From Chryseobacterium koreense CCUG 49689 (GTDB taxonomy: Bacteria > Bacteroidota > Bacteroidia > Flavobacteriales > Weeksellaceae), in NCBI RefSeq assembly GCF_001045435.1, contig NZ_LFNG01000006.1, positions 248,001-312,000 on the forward strand: a DNA stretch of 64,000 bases, given 5' to 3'. Of this stretch, positions 36,920 to 44,053 are shown piece by piece. Numbering within the stretch: position 1 is the first letter of the stretch; every line of letters begins with the position of its first letter. The notes under the pieces are model-generated. The model had not been told where the DNA came from. It was given only the letters and a program-made list of their open reading frames with translations, and made no database searches. The position numbers and the translations under genes are program-made.

Positions 36920-37002
36920 AACTATAAGTTTTAATGGTTAGCATTAAGAAAATACTATAACCCAGTCAACTAAACACCCGTGAAAACACCCTATTTGATG
37001 TT

Positions 37003-37773
37003 CTACCTGTGATGCCTTTTGAAAAACGCCACCATTTCGGGGAGGGATTCTTTGGGAAATTCGTGTCCGGCATTGCGTTCTTCCACGACAAGTTCCGTAT
37101 CATTGATTCCCTTATAAAAAGTTTGGTCCCCTTTTACCACGGCGGTTTTAGCGTCCGTTTTCAAATTGGACGCCACGATATCGATGGACTGTTTCTGCAT
37201 GCGGTACGGAACCAGCGGATCATTTTTGCCCATGCTCATCCAGATCGAAACAGGCTTTGCATTCTTCACCATCAAACCTCCCTGTGCGGCCACGGAGCAG
37301 ATGGCCGCGATCTTGTCGCCTCTTTCTTTCCACAAAACATTCACGAAACGCGCACCGTTGGAATGGCCCGCCAAGTAAATCCTATCGGAATCCAAGTGGA
37401 ATTTGTTCTGCAATTGCTTTAAAACCTCGTCGAAAAAAAGCACATCCCGGTTTCCATTTTCGTTCGGGAACATTTGCCAACCGTTCAGCAGTCCCTTTTT
37501 ATCGATCACATAGCCCGAAGTCCCGGGGATGCCCTGCATGAAGACCACCAAAGCTTCCGGAAAATATTTTTGGAAAGGCATGGTTCCCGATGCGTGCTTT
37601 GCGTTGCCGCCATGTCCGTGAAAGACAAAGACCACGGGAATTTTTTCGCCGGTTTTGTCTGGTTCATAAATCAGCGCTTTTCGCTCGGCACCATTGATAT
37701 TGAAAGTGAATTCCTTTTGTGCAAAACAGCATGGAGACAGCGCTGCCAGCAGAAAAATCAAAATGTTTTTCAT
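37003..37773 (-). CDS. Exported alpha/beta-hydrolase, PHB depolymerase/LpqC-like esterase
   Basis: This 256-residue protein has a signal peptide (residues 1-18, ending CFAQ). The alpha/beta-hydrolase set is complete: oxyanion motif FHGHGGN near residue 50, nucleophile Ser in AGHSNGARF, Asp in MGKNDPLVPY and His in NAGHEFP near the C-terminus. Relatives are carboxylesterase family 1 enzymes acting on hydroxybutyrate polymers or on feruloyl or acetyl esters of plant polysaccharide. Periplasmic or secreted location is expected. It follows the DUF59 gene by 90 nt on the same strand, but I see no functional link to that cluster. Confidence 0.85.
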   Translation of the reverse strand: MKNILIFLLAALSPCCFAQKEFTFNINGAERKALIYEPDKTGEKIPVVFVFHGHGGNAKHASGTMPFQKYFPEALVVFMQGIPGTSGYVIDKKGLLNGWQMFPNENGNRDVLFFDEVLKQLQNKFHLDSDRIYLAGHSNGARFVNVLWKERGDKIAAICSVAAQGGLMVKNAKPVSIWMSMGKNDPLVPYRMQKQSIDIVASNLKTDAKTAVVKGDQTFYKGINDTELVVEERNAGHEFPKESLPEMVAFFKRHHR

Positions 37774-37863
37774 ATAACTTTTTGAGGTAAACGAAAAAAT
37801 TGCCGGTTTTCTTATTTCAATAAAAGCGAAGTTATGCGTGATTTGCCCATTTCAAAAAACCAG

Positions 37864-38193
37864 CTACCGATTCTGCAGCTCCATCATGCCTTCCGGGGAG
37901 ACAAAATCATAGTTCCAGGCGGGTTCGAAGGTGAGTTCTATTTCCACTTCTATTTCCGGAAATTCTTTTTCCAGGGCGTTGGTCACCCCCATTTTGATGG
38001 CGTCACCCATCGGACAAAATGGCGAGGTCAAAGTCATCAACACGTGCACTTTATCTTCAGCCGGGAAATCAATGTCATACACCAATCCCAAATCGATGAT
38101 ATTGACCATTAATTCAGGATCCATCACTTCATAGAGCACCATTTCTGCGCGTCTTTGGAAGTCGTAATTTTTATCGTTTTCGTCGAAAGTCAT
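37864..38193 (-). CDS. SufT/MIP18-type (DUF59) Fe-S assembly factor
   Basis: This single-domain protein of 109 residues has the MIP18 signature: DPELMVNIIDLGLVYDI early on and TLTSPFCPMGDAI with the functionally important Cys near residue 60. Such proteins help mature Fe-S proteins; the PaaD subgroup does so for an oxygenase. It starts with an ATGA overlap with the membrane protein gene at 38190, so the two are translationally coupled. The company of RIC and hemerythrin proteins suggests Fe-S repair under nitrosative or oxidative stress. Confidence 0.85.
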   Translation of the reverse strand: MTFDENDKNYDFQRRAEMVLYEVMDPELMVNIIDLGLVYDIDFPAEDKVHVLMTLTSPFCPMGDAIKMGVTNALEKEFPEIEVEIELTFEPAWNYDFVSPEGMMELQNR

Positions 38194-39461
38194 GCTAATT
38201 TTTTTGTTTTGTGTAAGAGTAATTTAAAGACATTCACATTATAAATCACCGCCAAAACCACCCACAGGAAAAGGCCGATTCTGATGACGACTAAATGCTG
38301 CAAAATCAGTCCTAAAGCGAAAGTGAGCATCGCCGCGATAAAAATCCGGAACTGCCAAATGGTGAGTCGCTCGCTATACAAATGCTTCGGGAGCGGCACT
38401 TTCACCTTCCCCGAAAGGTGTTTGTAATGGCCATTCCAAATGATGAAAGGCAAGGTCTTGAAGGTTTTTCCTAAAATAATATTGGTGATCCAACCCAGGA
38501 AAATCAGCGTCCCATAAACCATCACCCATCGGTAACCTTCGGAATAATAAACCACGGGAATGATAAGCACCGCTATTATTAAACTTAAAAAGGAAAGAAA
38601 GGCATGCTTCATCAGGAGTTCGACCCTTTTTCGCAAACGGTTTTTGTAGGCATCATAAAGATACGTCAGCCAAAAGACGATTCCGAGAAAAACGAGACCT
38701 GCTTCAATGAAAATCCGCCAGGTGATCTGGAAGAAAAAGCCGTCTATCAAAAATAAAATTAACCCGAGGTTTTGAAAAAAGAATGCCCTTTTCAGCAAAT
38801 ATTCTTTGGTAGATTTCCCCAACAAAAACATGGGAACCAGTTTGGTGGAAACGCCCGCAATGAGCTGCAGAAACCATCCCGCAATTCCCATGTGCGCATG
38901 AAGTTTCAGCACCTCCAAATGGCTGATCGGAAAAATGGACGACCTCATCTTCAGGTTGATTGCCAACAAAAGCCCCACAGAAACCGTGAAAAGCAACCAA
39001 ATTGCCGAACCGGTAATGAACATTTTCTGGGCGGAATATCTGGCGCAAATCCTGGCGGTTTTCAGCACATTCACCACAAAAAGCACCACCGAAAAAACGA
39101 TGAGCGAACCACCCGAAATCATCACCCAACCCACATCGAGGTTCCAAAATTTCCAGGTGAGCAAAATAATACCCAAAGTGAGGGTGTACCAACTTAAGGA
39201 AGCCATTTTTTCGCTGTAGAGATCCTGCTCGCAAATCACGGGCAGCAACTGATGAACCGCCCCAAAAATAATCATCGTTCCCCATCCCAAAGCGGCGAGG
39301 TGCACAATGGTCAATAAATGCGGGGTGAAATAATGCCGGGTAAAGGATTCCGGCGTCAAAAACATCACCACGCAAAGAACCAGAAAAACCACTGCTCCTG
39401 TTGCATAAAACGGAAGAATTGCGCTGTTTCCCGGTGCTTTACCGATGTTGATTTCTGCCAC
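38190..39461 (-). CDS. Multi-pass membrane protein, heme-copper oxidase subunit I-like
   Basis: This 423-residue integral membrane protein has roughly 11-12 transmembrane helices. Histidines fall inside or near helices in patterns like CcoN/NorB-type heme proteins: H48 and H54 (PHLLTIVHLAALGWG), H70 (GAVHQLLP), and H188 and H190 (KLHAHMG). I infer a heme-binding role, perhaps nitric oxide handling or electron transfer, but the match is structural and by eye. An NnrS-like protein is the alternative. The start is a GTG with no in-frame ATG nearby. It is coupled to the DUF59 gene downstream. Confidence 0.7.
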   Translation of the reverse strand: MAEINIGKAPGNSAILPFYATGAVVFLVLCVVMFLTPESFTRHYFTPHLLTIVHLAALGWGTMIIFGAVHQLLPVICEQDLYSEKMASLSWYTLTLGIILLTWKFWNLDVGWVMISGGSLIVFSVVLFVVNVLKTARICARYSAQKMFITGSAIWLLFTVSVGLLLAINLKMRSSIFPISHLEVLKLHAHMGIAGWFLQLIAGVSTKLVPMFLLGKSTKEYLLKRAFFFQNLGLILFLIDGFFFQITWRIFIEAGLVFLGIVFWLTYLYDAYKNRLRKRVELLMKHAFLSFLSLIIAVLIIPVVYYSEGYRWVMVYGTLIFLGWITNIILGKTFKTLPFIIWNGHYKHLSGKVKVPLPKHLYSERLTIWQFRIFIAAMLTFALGLILQHLVVIRIGLFLWVVLAVIYNVNVFKLLLHKTKKLA

Positions 39462-39482
39462 TTTTTGAATTCGGTTTAGAAA

Positions 39483-40319
39483 TTATTTTTTGTAAAAAAT
39501 GAGCATCCTCACATTTCCCTCTTCGATATTGTGAATGTGGACCTCAAAATCTTTTTCTGCCAACTCTTCCAAAAGGTACACAGGAATCCTTTTGTGGTCT
39601 ATGTACAGCGCGTTTCCGGCAGGAAGCGTTTCCAGTTCGCCGAGAATCGCCTGCATGGGACCGGGCATTTCCAGTTCGCGCACATCAATCTTGGTGAGTT
39701 GGCCTTCTTCAAATCTGGAAAGAACCTCGTCGAAATGTGCCGCATCGTGCATTATCACTTTGCTGTCTGCGGTTTCGGAAGCCGGTTCCTCCTCTTTCTT
39801 TTTCTTCAGGAAATAGGTGTGGAATTCTTTGTCGGAAATGTTTTCCACAAAGGAATCTTCGGCTTTCTGCTGCTTCAAAAGATGGATCAAAGGAGTAGGA
39901 ACGAAATTATTGACCACACAAAGAATCTTCCCGTTTGGAACTTCCTTGAAGCGGTGCAGAATTTCCTTCAGCGGATCGGCTCCGTCATCAATAATCGGAC
40001 GAACATCATAAAAATCGATATCTTCTTTCGGGGCGTTTTGTAGCCAGCCCGGTCTCGGCTCGTGCGAAGTTTCCTCTTTTGGCGATTCCATTCCCTCGAA
40101 AACAAATCCGAGCGGAGCAAGCACCCTTTTGAAGTCTTCCACTTTCGCGCCGCCCATTTTCGCAGCTTCCGCAATGGTTACCCGGGAAGCCATGATTTTT
40201 CTTAAAATCGGATTCTTCAGTTTTTCCAGTGGTTTTGCAATGGAGGCGATGGCTTCCACAGATTGCGAATTCTCTTTAATCAACTCGGATATTTTTGTTT
40301 TTGCCGTAATTATTTTCAT
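39483..40319 (-). CDS. DUF1858-DUF2249-DUF2249 protein
   Basis: The product (279 residues from the ATG at 40319) has a DUF1858-like N-terminal helical domain (about residues 2-65, ISELIKENSQSVEAIASIAKP), a linker and two DUF2249 domains (about 98-170 and 205-279; the second contains DHKRIPVYLLEELAEKDF). DUF2249 occurs with hemerythrin and RIC proteins and is assumed to be a redox or metal-related sulfur-carrier-like fold; its biochemistry is not established. A TTG two codons upstream is ignored. It is in a tight minus-strand run with the hemerythrin and the heme-copper-like genes. Confidence 0.82.
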   Translation of the reverse strand: MKIITAKTKISELIKENSQSVEAIASIAKPLEKLKNPILRKIMASRVTIAEAAKMGGAKVEDFKRVLAPLGFVFEGMESPKEETSHEPRPGWLQNAPKEDIDFYDVRPIIDDGADPLKEILHRFKEVPNGKILCVVNNFVPTPLIHLLKQQKAEDSFVENISDKEFHTYFLKKKKEEEPASETADSKVIMHDAAHFDEVLSRFEEGQLTKIDVRELEMPGPMQAILGELETLPAGNALYIDHKRIPVYLLEELAEKDFEVHIHNIEEGNVRMLIFYKK

Positions 40320-40355
40320 CTTCAATTTTCGATTTTATGGTCCGTTTTCGCGCTA

Positions 40356-40850
40356 TTATTTTTGAATCTGTTCTTTCGCCCAAAATTCATCGTCATAGTC
40401 TTCCAAAGCGTTGTGTTCCTCACCGTGAAGGATTTCCCCGATTTTTTGGAGTTCCTCTACTGAAAGTTTATTTTCCAGATATGGGAAAAGCTGCCGCTCC
40501 TCGAATCTGGTGTGGTCATCTATCAAATCTGCGAGTTCCAGATAAAGCGGATAACTTTTTTCCTCGGTTCTCACATTGATTTCGTTGATTTTAGCAATAA
40601 TCAGTCTGTGTTCATTCAATCCACGGTTCACCATTTCATCTTCCACATCAAGGAAAAGCAACTGTTCTTCAGACTGGAAATGGTGCTCCAGATGATGTTT
40701 CCAAAACCAGTTGATGTACCTGTTCATTCGCTCGGGTTGCACTTCGGCTTTCACGCCTTTTCTGAGTTTCCAGCAAAATAGCAGTGTAGCGTGATGTTCA
40801 CGGGAAATCGGGACGATGTTTTCGTTTCGTTTGATGGGTTTTTTTTCCAT
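40356..40850 (-). CDS. Hemerythrin-domain protein
   Basis: This 164-residue four-helix protein should bind a diiron site. Ligand candidates in order are H19/H20 (SREHHATLLF), the HHLEHHFQSEEQLLF block (His and Glu), NEHRLII, and DDHTRFEERQLFPYLE (His, Glu). Hemerythrin-like proteins sense or scavenge O2 or NO and deliver iron for Fe-S repair. It is in line with DUF2249 and NDH-2 genes (gaps 36 and 51 nt), so one transcript is likely. Confidence 0.9.
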   Translation of the reverse strand: MEKKPIKRNENIVPISREHHATLLFCWKLRKGVKAEVQPERMNRYINWFWKHHLEHHFQSEEQLLFLDVEDEMVNRGLNEHRLIIAKINEINVRTEEKSYPLYLELADLIDDHTRFEERQLFPYLENKLSVEELQKIGEILHGEEHNALEDYDDEFWAKEQIQK

Positions 40851-40901
40851 ATCATTTTTTTTGCCTTAATATTTGCCTTTAAATACCACAATTTGAATCA
40901 T

Positions 40902-42176
40902 CTATTGATAAATCCATTGTGGTTTTTTAAGCTTTAAACTCCCCTTTTCCGCAATTATAAGGCGTAGTGAAGAATCATTGGTAAAGAAAGTCCACATCCA
41001 ATTGATGAAGATGATGAGTTTATTCCGAACGCTCAGAATCAGCATTAAATGCAGGAACATCCAGAAAACCCATGCGAAAAATCCCTTAAAACTGAACAGG
41101 GGCAAATCCACCGCGGCTTTGTATTTGCCAACGGTCGCCATGCTTCCCTGATCTTTGTACAGGAAAGGTTTTATCGTTTTCCCTTTAATGATTTTATTAA
41201 AATTCAAGGCCAGATTCTTCGCCTGATTGATGGCAACATTTGCCACTTGCGGGTGACCTTTTGGATATTTTTCGGAAATCTGCATCGCAATGTCTCCCAC
41301 CGCAAAAATATTTTCGAATCCTTCTATTTTGTTGAAATCATCGACCAAATATCTATTTCCCTGAATGATTTCCTTTGAAAAACCCTCGATGATATTTCCG
41401 GTAACTCCTGCCGCCCAAATTACATTTTCGGATTTGATGGCATAGCCGTCTTTCAAGATCAGATTTCCATGTTCATACCGGTCCACAAAACGGTTGAGCA
41501 AGACCTCCACTCCTAGTTTTTTCAAATATTCCAAAGAGGCCGTTTGAGCCAGTTCGCTCATATTTCCAAGCGTTTTTCCACTTCCTTCGACCAGGATAAT
41601 CCTGATTTTCGAAGTGTCGATTTCCGGATAATCTTTTGGAAGGATATTCTTTTTCATTTCTGCAAAAGCACCGGCCAATTCCACACCGGTCGGTCCGGCT
41701 CCCACGATCACGATATTGTTTAGACCGCTGTTGTAATCTTGGGTGGAATTGATGCGCTCGAAATTCCTTAAGACCCTGTTTCTGATCTGGATTGCCTCAA
41801 AAGTGCTTTTCAGTGGCAATGCGGATTTTTCCAGTTCCGAGTTGTTGAAATAATTGGTTTTGCAGCCGGTTGCAATGACCAAATAATCATATCCAAATGC
41901 TCCGGCATCGGTTGAAATTGTTTGTTGATCAGGATTTACCGAATTTACTTCTGCCATCTGAATACGGACTCCTTCCCTTTTCTGAAAAATTTTCCGGAAA
42001 GGAAACGAGATGCTCGAAGGTTCCAGCTGCGCAGCCGCGACCTGATAAAACAACGGCTGAAACTGGTGGTGATTGGACTTATCCAGCAAAAGCACATCGT
42101 AATGCTTGTTATCAATGTGTTTCACGAACTGAAGTCCCGCAAATCCACCGCCGATGACGGCTATTTTCTTTTTCAC
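40902..42176 (-). CDS. ndh: Type II NADH:quinone oxidoreductase
   Basis: NDH-2 passes electrons from NADH to quinone without pumping protons. The 424-residue product has the FAD dinucleotide motif GGGFAG at residues 9-14, the NADH motif VGAGPTGVELAG near 160, the FAVGDIA motif near 290 and a C-terminal membrane-anchoring region with hydrophobic helices (WVFWMFLHLMLILSV). It starts with GTG, directly before the FAD motif, so no other start is possible. In this cluster it may supply reducing power to the quinone pool or to NO-reducing partners. An unusual perfect hairpin lies 25 nt upstream. Confidence 0.93.
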   Translation of the reverse strand: MKKKIAVIGGGFAGLQFVKHIDNKHYDVLLLDKSNHHQFQPLFYQVAAAQLEPSSISFPFRKIFQKREGVRIQMAEVNSVNPDQQTISTDAGAFGYDYLVIATGCKTNYFNNSELEKSALPLKSTFEAIQIRNRVLRNFERINSTQDYNSGLNNIVIVGAGPTGVELAGAFAEMKKNILPKDYPEIDTSKIRIILVEGSGKTLGNMSELAQTASLEYLKKLGVEVLLNRFVDRYEHGNLILKDGYAIKSENVIWAAGVTGNIIEGFSKEIIQGNRYLVDDFNKIEGFENIFAVGDIAMQISEKYPKGHPQVANVAINQAKNLALNFNKIIKGKTIKPFLYKDQGSMATVGKYKAAVDLPLFSFKGFFAWVFWMFLHLMLILSVRNKLIIFINWMWTFFTNDSSLRLIIAEKGSLKLKKPQWIYQ

Positions 42177-42200
42177 AATAATTGATTTTGCTGTTGGTAG

Positions 42201-42233
42201 AGCGTTGTTAGCGCTTCAAGCGCTAACAACGCT
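42201..42233. repeat. Perfect 15-bp inverted repeat ahead of ndh
   Basis: AGCGTTGTTAGCGCT (42201-42215), loop TCA, then its exact reverse complement (42219-42233). A T run (TTTTTAATT) follows on the plus strand, where there is no gene to terminate; on the minus strand, where transcription runs, an A run precedes and no T run follows. It sits between the RIC fusion stop and the ndh start and may stabilise or attenuate the transcript. Confidence 0.85.
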
Positions 42234-42239
42234 TTTTAA

Positions 42240-43376
42240 TTAAACTTCCGTAAGTTGCCGATCCAGCTCCAAAGCTTTTGGAAACAGGTAATCGTTTTCC
42301 AGCCGGAAGTGCTCGTTTAAATCTGCCTCAAATTCTTTAAGTTTTCCATAAAGGAAGGAAAATGAGTTACATGCATTCTTAGGAGGCGTGAAATTGTGGG
42401 TGATTCTCCTGATCAAATTCAGGTCCTCATTTGCAATTTCGTGATCCTTTAATAAAACCCTGATCGGCAAATCCAAAGTCCCGACTTCATAAGTCGTTTT
42501 TTCTTCCGGATTTCTTCTTTTCGCCAAACCTTGTTTGATGACCGGGAAAAGCACGCCTTCTTCGTTGGCAATGTGATCCAATAAATCCTGGAGGAAATGG
42601 TGAGTCTGGGTTGCAACCCGGTGAAGCTCCGGATGATCTGTTCCATGGTGTTCGGAAACCTTGATCGCCAAACCATTCAGTGCTTCCGCGTTATCTTTGA
42701 TGTACTGATGGTGTTTTTCCACGATATAGTCTGCAAGTTCATCAAGCTCCCATTCATCGAAATCATCACTTTTAGCCGAATTTGAACCGGAATCGCTGCA
42801 GCCGAATTTCACTCCTTTTTCTTTGAGCAATTCCGCCTTTTTCACATCCTTTTCGGGAATCGCACCTTTAGCAGTTTGTTTTTCTGCCGGATTTTTTGCG
42901 ATTAACACTTTGTACCATTCCGGACCCTTTTGAAGGTATTCCCAGGTAAAGATATTTCCTCTTTCCGCCAAAAGTTCATAATACAGCGGTTTTGGATCAT
43001 GGTCATTATCAATGATGAAACTTTCGCCGGGATTCAGTGCATCGAAATGTTGAAAGATCGTCGGATGCTTGAATTTTGGTTCAATTTTGGTCACGTCCAA
43101 AGTTTCCTTCGGTTCAGGTTTCGCTTCCTCTTTGGTTTCTTCGGCAGGATTTTTCGCGATCTGCACCATAAACCATTCCGGTCCCTTCTGCAGATATTCC
43201 CAGGTGAAAATATTTCCTCTTTCGGCAAGAAGCTCGTAATATAAAGGTTTCGGATCATGGTCGTTTTCTATGATGAAACTTTCACCTGCTTCCAGAGCGT
43301 CGAAATGTTTAAAAACGGTGGGGTGTTTCAGGCGAGGTTCTATTTTGGTAACGTCCAAAGTTTCCAGTGTTGCCAT
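42240..43376 (-). CDS. DUF2249-DUF2249-RIC/hemerythrin fusion (ScdA/YtfE-like)
   Basis: RIC proteins (YtfE, ScdA) repair Fe-S clusters damaged by NO. This 378-residue fusion has two nearly identical DUF2249 domains (about residues 5-79 and 91-165; by eye 65 of 75 positions agree, including NDHDPKPLYYELLAERG), then a short remnant of the ScdA N-terminal domain (LLKEKGVKFGCSDSG, about 184-198) and a hemerythrin domain (about 205-375) with HH, HTDHPE, HHF, HIANEE, KDHEIANE and NEHFRLE ligands. The usual CC pair of the ScdA N-domain is reduced to one Cys. It is probably regulated by the Rrf2 protein encoded just upstream. Confidence 0.88.
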   Translation of the reverse strand: MATLETLDVTKIEPRLKHPTVFKHFDALEAGESFIIENDHDPKPLYYELLAERGNIFTWEYLQKGPEWFMVQIAKNPAEETKEEAKPEPKETLDVTKIEPKFKHPTIFQHFDALNPGESFIIDNDHDPKPLYYELLAERGNIFTWEYLQKGPEWYKVLIAKNPAEKQTAKGAIPEKDVKKAELLKEKGVKFGCSDSGSNSAKSDDFDEWELDELADYIVEKHHQYIKDNAEALNGLAIKVSEHHGTDHPELHRVATQTHHFLQDLLDHIANEEGVLFPVIKQGLAKRRNPEEKTTYEVGTLDLPIRVLLKDHEIANEDLNLIRRITHNFTPPKNACNSFSFLYGKLKEFEADLNEHFRLENDYLFPKALELDRQLTEV

Positions 43377-43457
43377 TGTTGTTTAGATTTATTTGTTTAA
43401 AAATTGGTTTATTCGATATTTATGGGTCTTTCCATTAAAAAATTAATCAAAAAAAAT

Positions 43458-43473
43458 AAGACCATTTTATCCT
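43458..43473 (-). promoter_or_regulatory. Operator-like site ahead of the RIC fusion gene
   Basis: AAGACCATTTTATCCT agrees with the palindrome-centred sequence AAGACAAATTTGTCCT at the Rrf2 promoter in 13 of 16 positions. It lies 82 nt upstream of the RIC fusion ATG. No clean -7 box is seen between it and the gene, so its role is tentative. Confidence 0.4.
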
Positions 43474-43492
43474 TTTTAGGTTTAAAAATTTT

Positions 43493-43927
43493 TCATCCTC
43501 TTTTTAATTGCAAAACTTCGTCCACATCTTCATTTCTGAATCTGCTTAAAGTGACCTTTCCATAGATTTTATAGAGTTGGTCTCTCGCTTCCTTGTATTC
43601 ATTGTGTATCGGACAAGGATTGGATTCCGAGCAGAATGCCAAACCGAGACCACAACCGTGAAACATTTTATCTCCGTCAATGGCTTCCACGATGTCTGCC
43701 AAAGAAAATTCCGCCGCTTTATCCGAGATATAAAATCCGCCGTATCTCCCTTTTGCAGATTGCAAAAATCCCTGCCTGCTCAATCCCTGCAGAATCTTCG
43801 CGATGAAAAGCTCGGGAGAATTAATCTTCTCCGAAATTTCTTTGATATTTACCATGGTTCCGTCTTTGGATTGCTGCGCGATGTAAATCATCGCCCTTAA
43901 CGCATATTCACATGTTTTCGAAAGCAT
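43493..43927 (-). CDS. Rrf2-family transcriptional regulator with three Cys (NsrR/IscR-like)
   Basis: From the ATG at 43927 (MLSKTCEYALRAMIYIA) this is a 144-residue winged-helix regulator. The recognition helix region (SPELFIAKILQGLSRQGFL) and wing (KGRYGGFYI) are typical. C-terminal cysteines in CGLGLAFCSESNPCP are spaced C-x6-C-x5-C, close to the Fe-S ligands of NsrR and IscR, so it likely senses NO or Fe-S status through a cluster. A TTG seven codons upstream is ignored. It heads the RIC/hemerythrin cluster and has a palindrome over its own -33 box, indicating autoregulation. Confidence 0.9.
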   Translation of the reverse strand: MLSKTCEYALRAMIYIAQQSKDGTMVNIKEISEKINSPELFIAKILQGLSRQGFLQSAKGRYGGFYISDKAAEFSLADIVEAIDGDKMFHGCGLGLAFCSESNPCPIHNEYKEARDQLYKIYGKVTLSRFRNEDVDEVLQLKRG

Positions 43928-43945
43928 ATCTCTAATTCTACCCGA

Positions 43946-43984
43946 CAAAGGTAAAGATAATTTTTTAAATAGGACAAATTTGTC
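43946..43984 (-). promoter_or_regulatory. Rrf2 promoter with palindromic operator
   Basis: The minus strand has TACCTTTG (43946-43953), a TAnnTTTG -7 box, and TTG 21 nt upstream (43975-43977). The TTG lies inside a perfect 12-bp palindrome GACAAATTTGTC (43973-43984). Binding there would block the -33 element, as expected for autorepression. The leader to the ATG would be about 10 nt. Confidence 0.65.
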
Positions 43985-44002
43985 TTAATTAAATTTAAGC
44001 AT

Positions 44003-44036
44003 AAAAAAATCCTCCGAGAAAAATGCTCAGAGGATT
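44003..44036 (-). terminator. Rho-independent terminator of the EF-G-like gene
   Basis: Minus-strand 11-bp stem AATCCTCTGAG/CTCGGAGGATT (one T-G pair) with loop CATTTTT and a T run, 18 nt past the stop at 44054. Confidence 0.9.
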
Positions 44037-44053
44037 CAATAAAACTATTCGGG

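Noticed and set aside
42890-43350. Possible assembly duplication inside the RIC fusion gene
   Set aside because: The two DUF2249 copies differ at about ten residues and at many silent positions, so this is a real gene duplication, not an assembly artefact.
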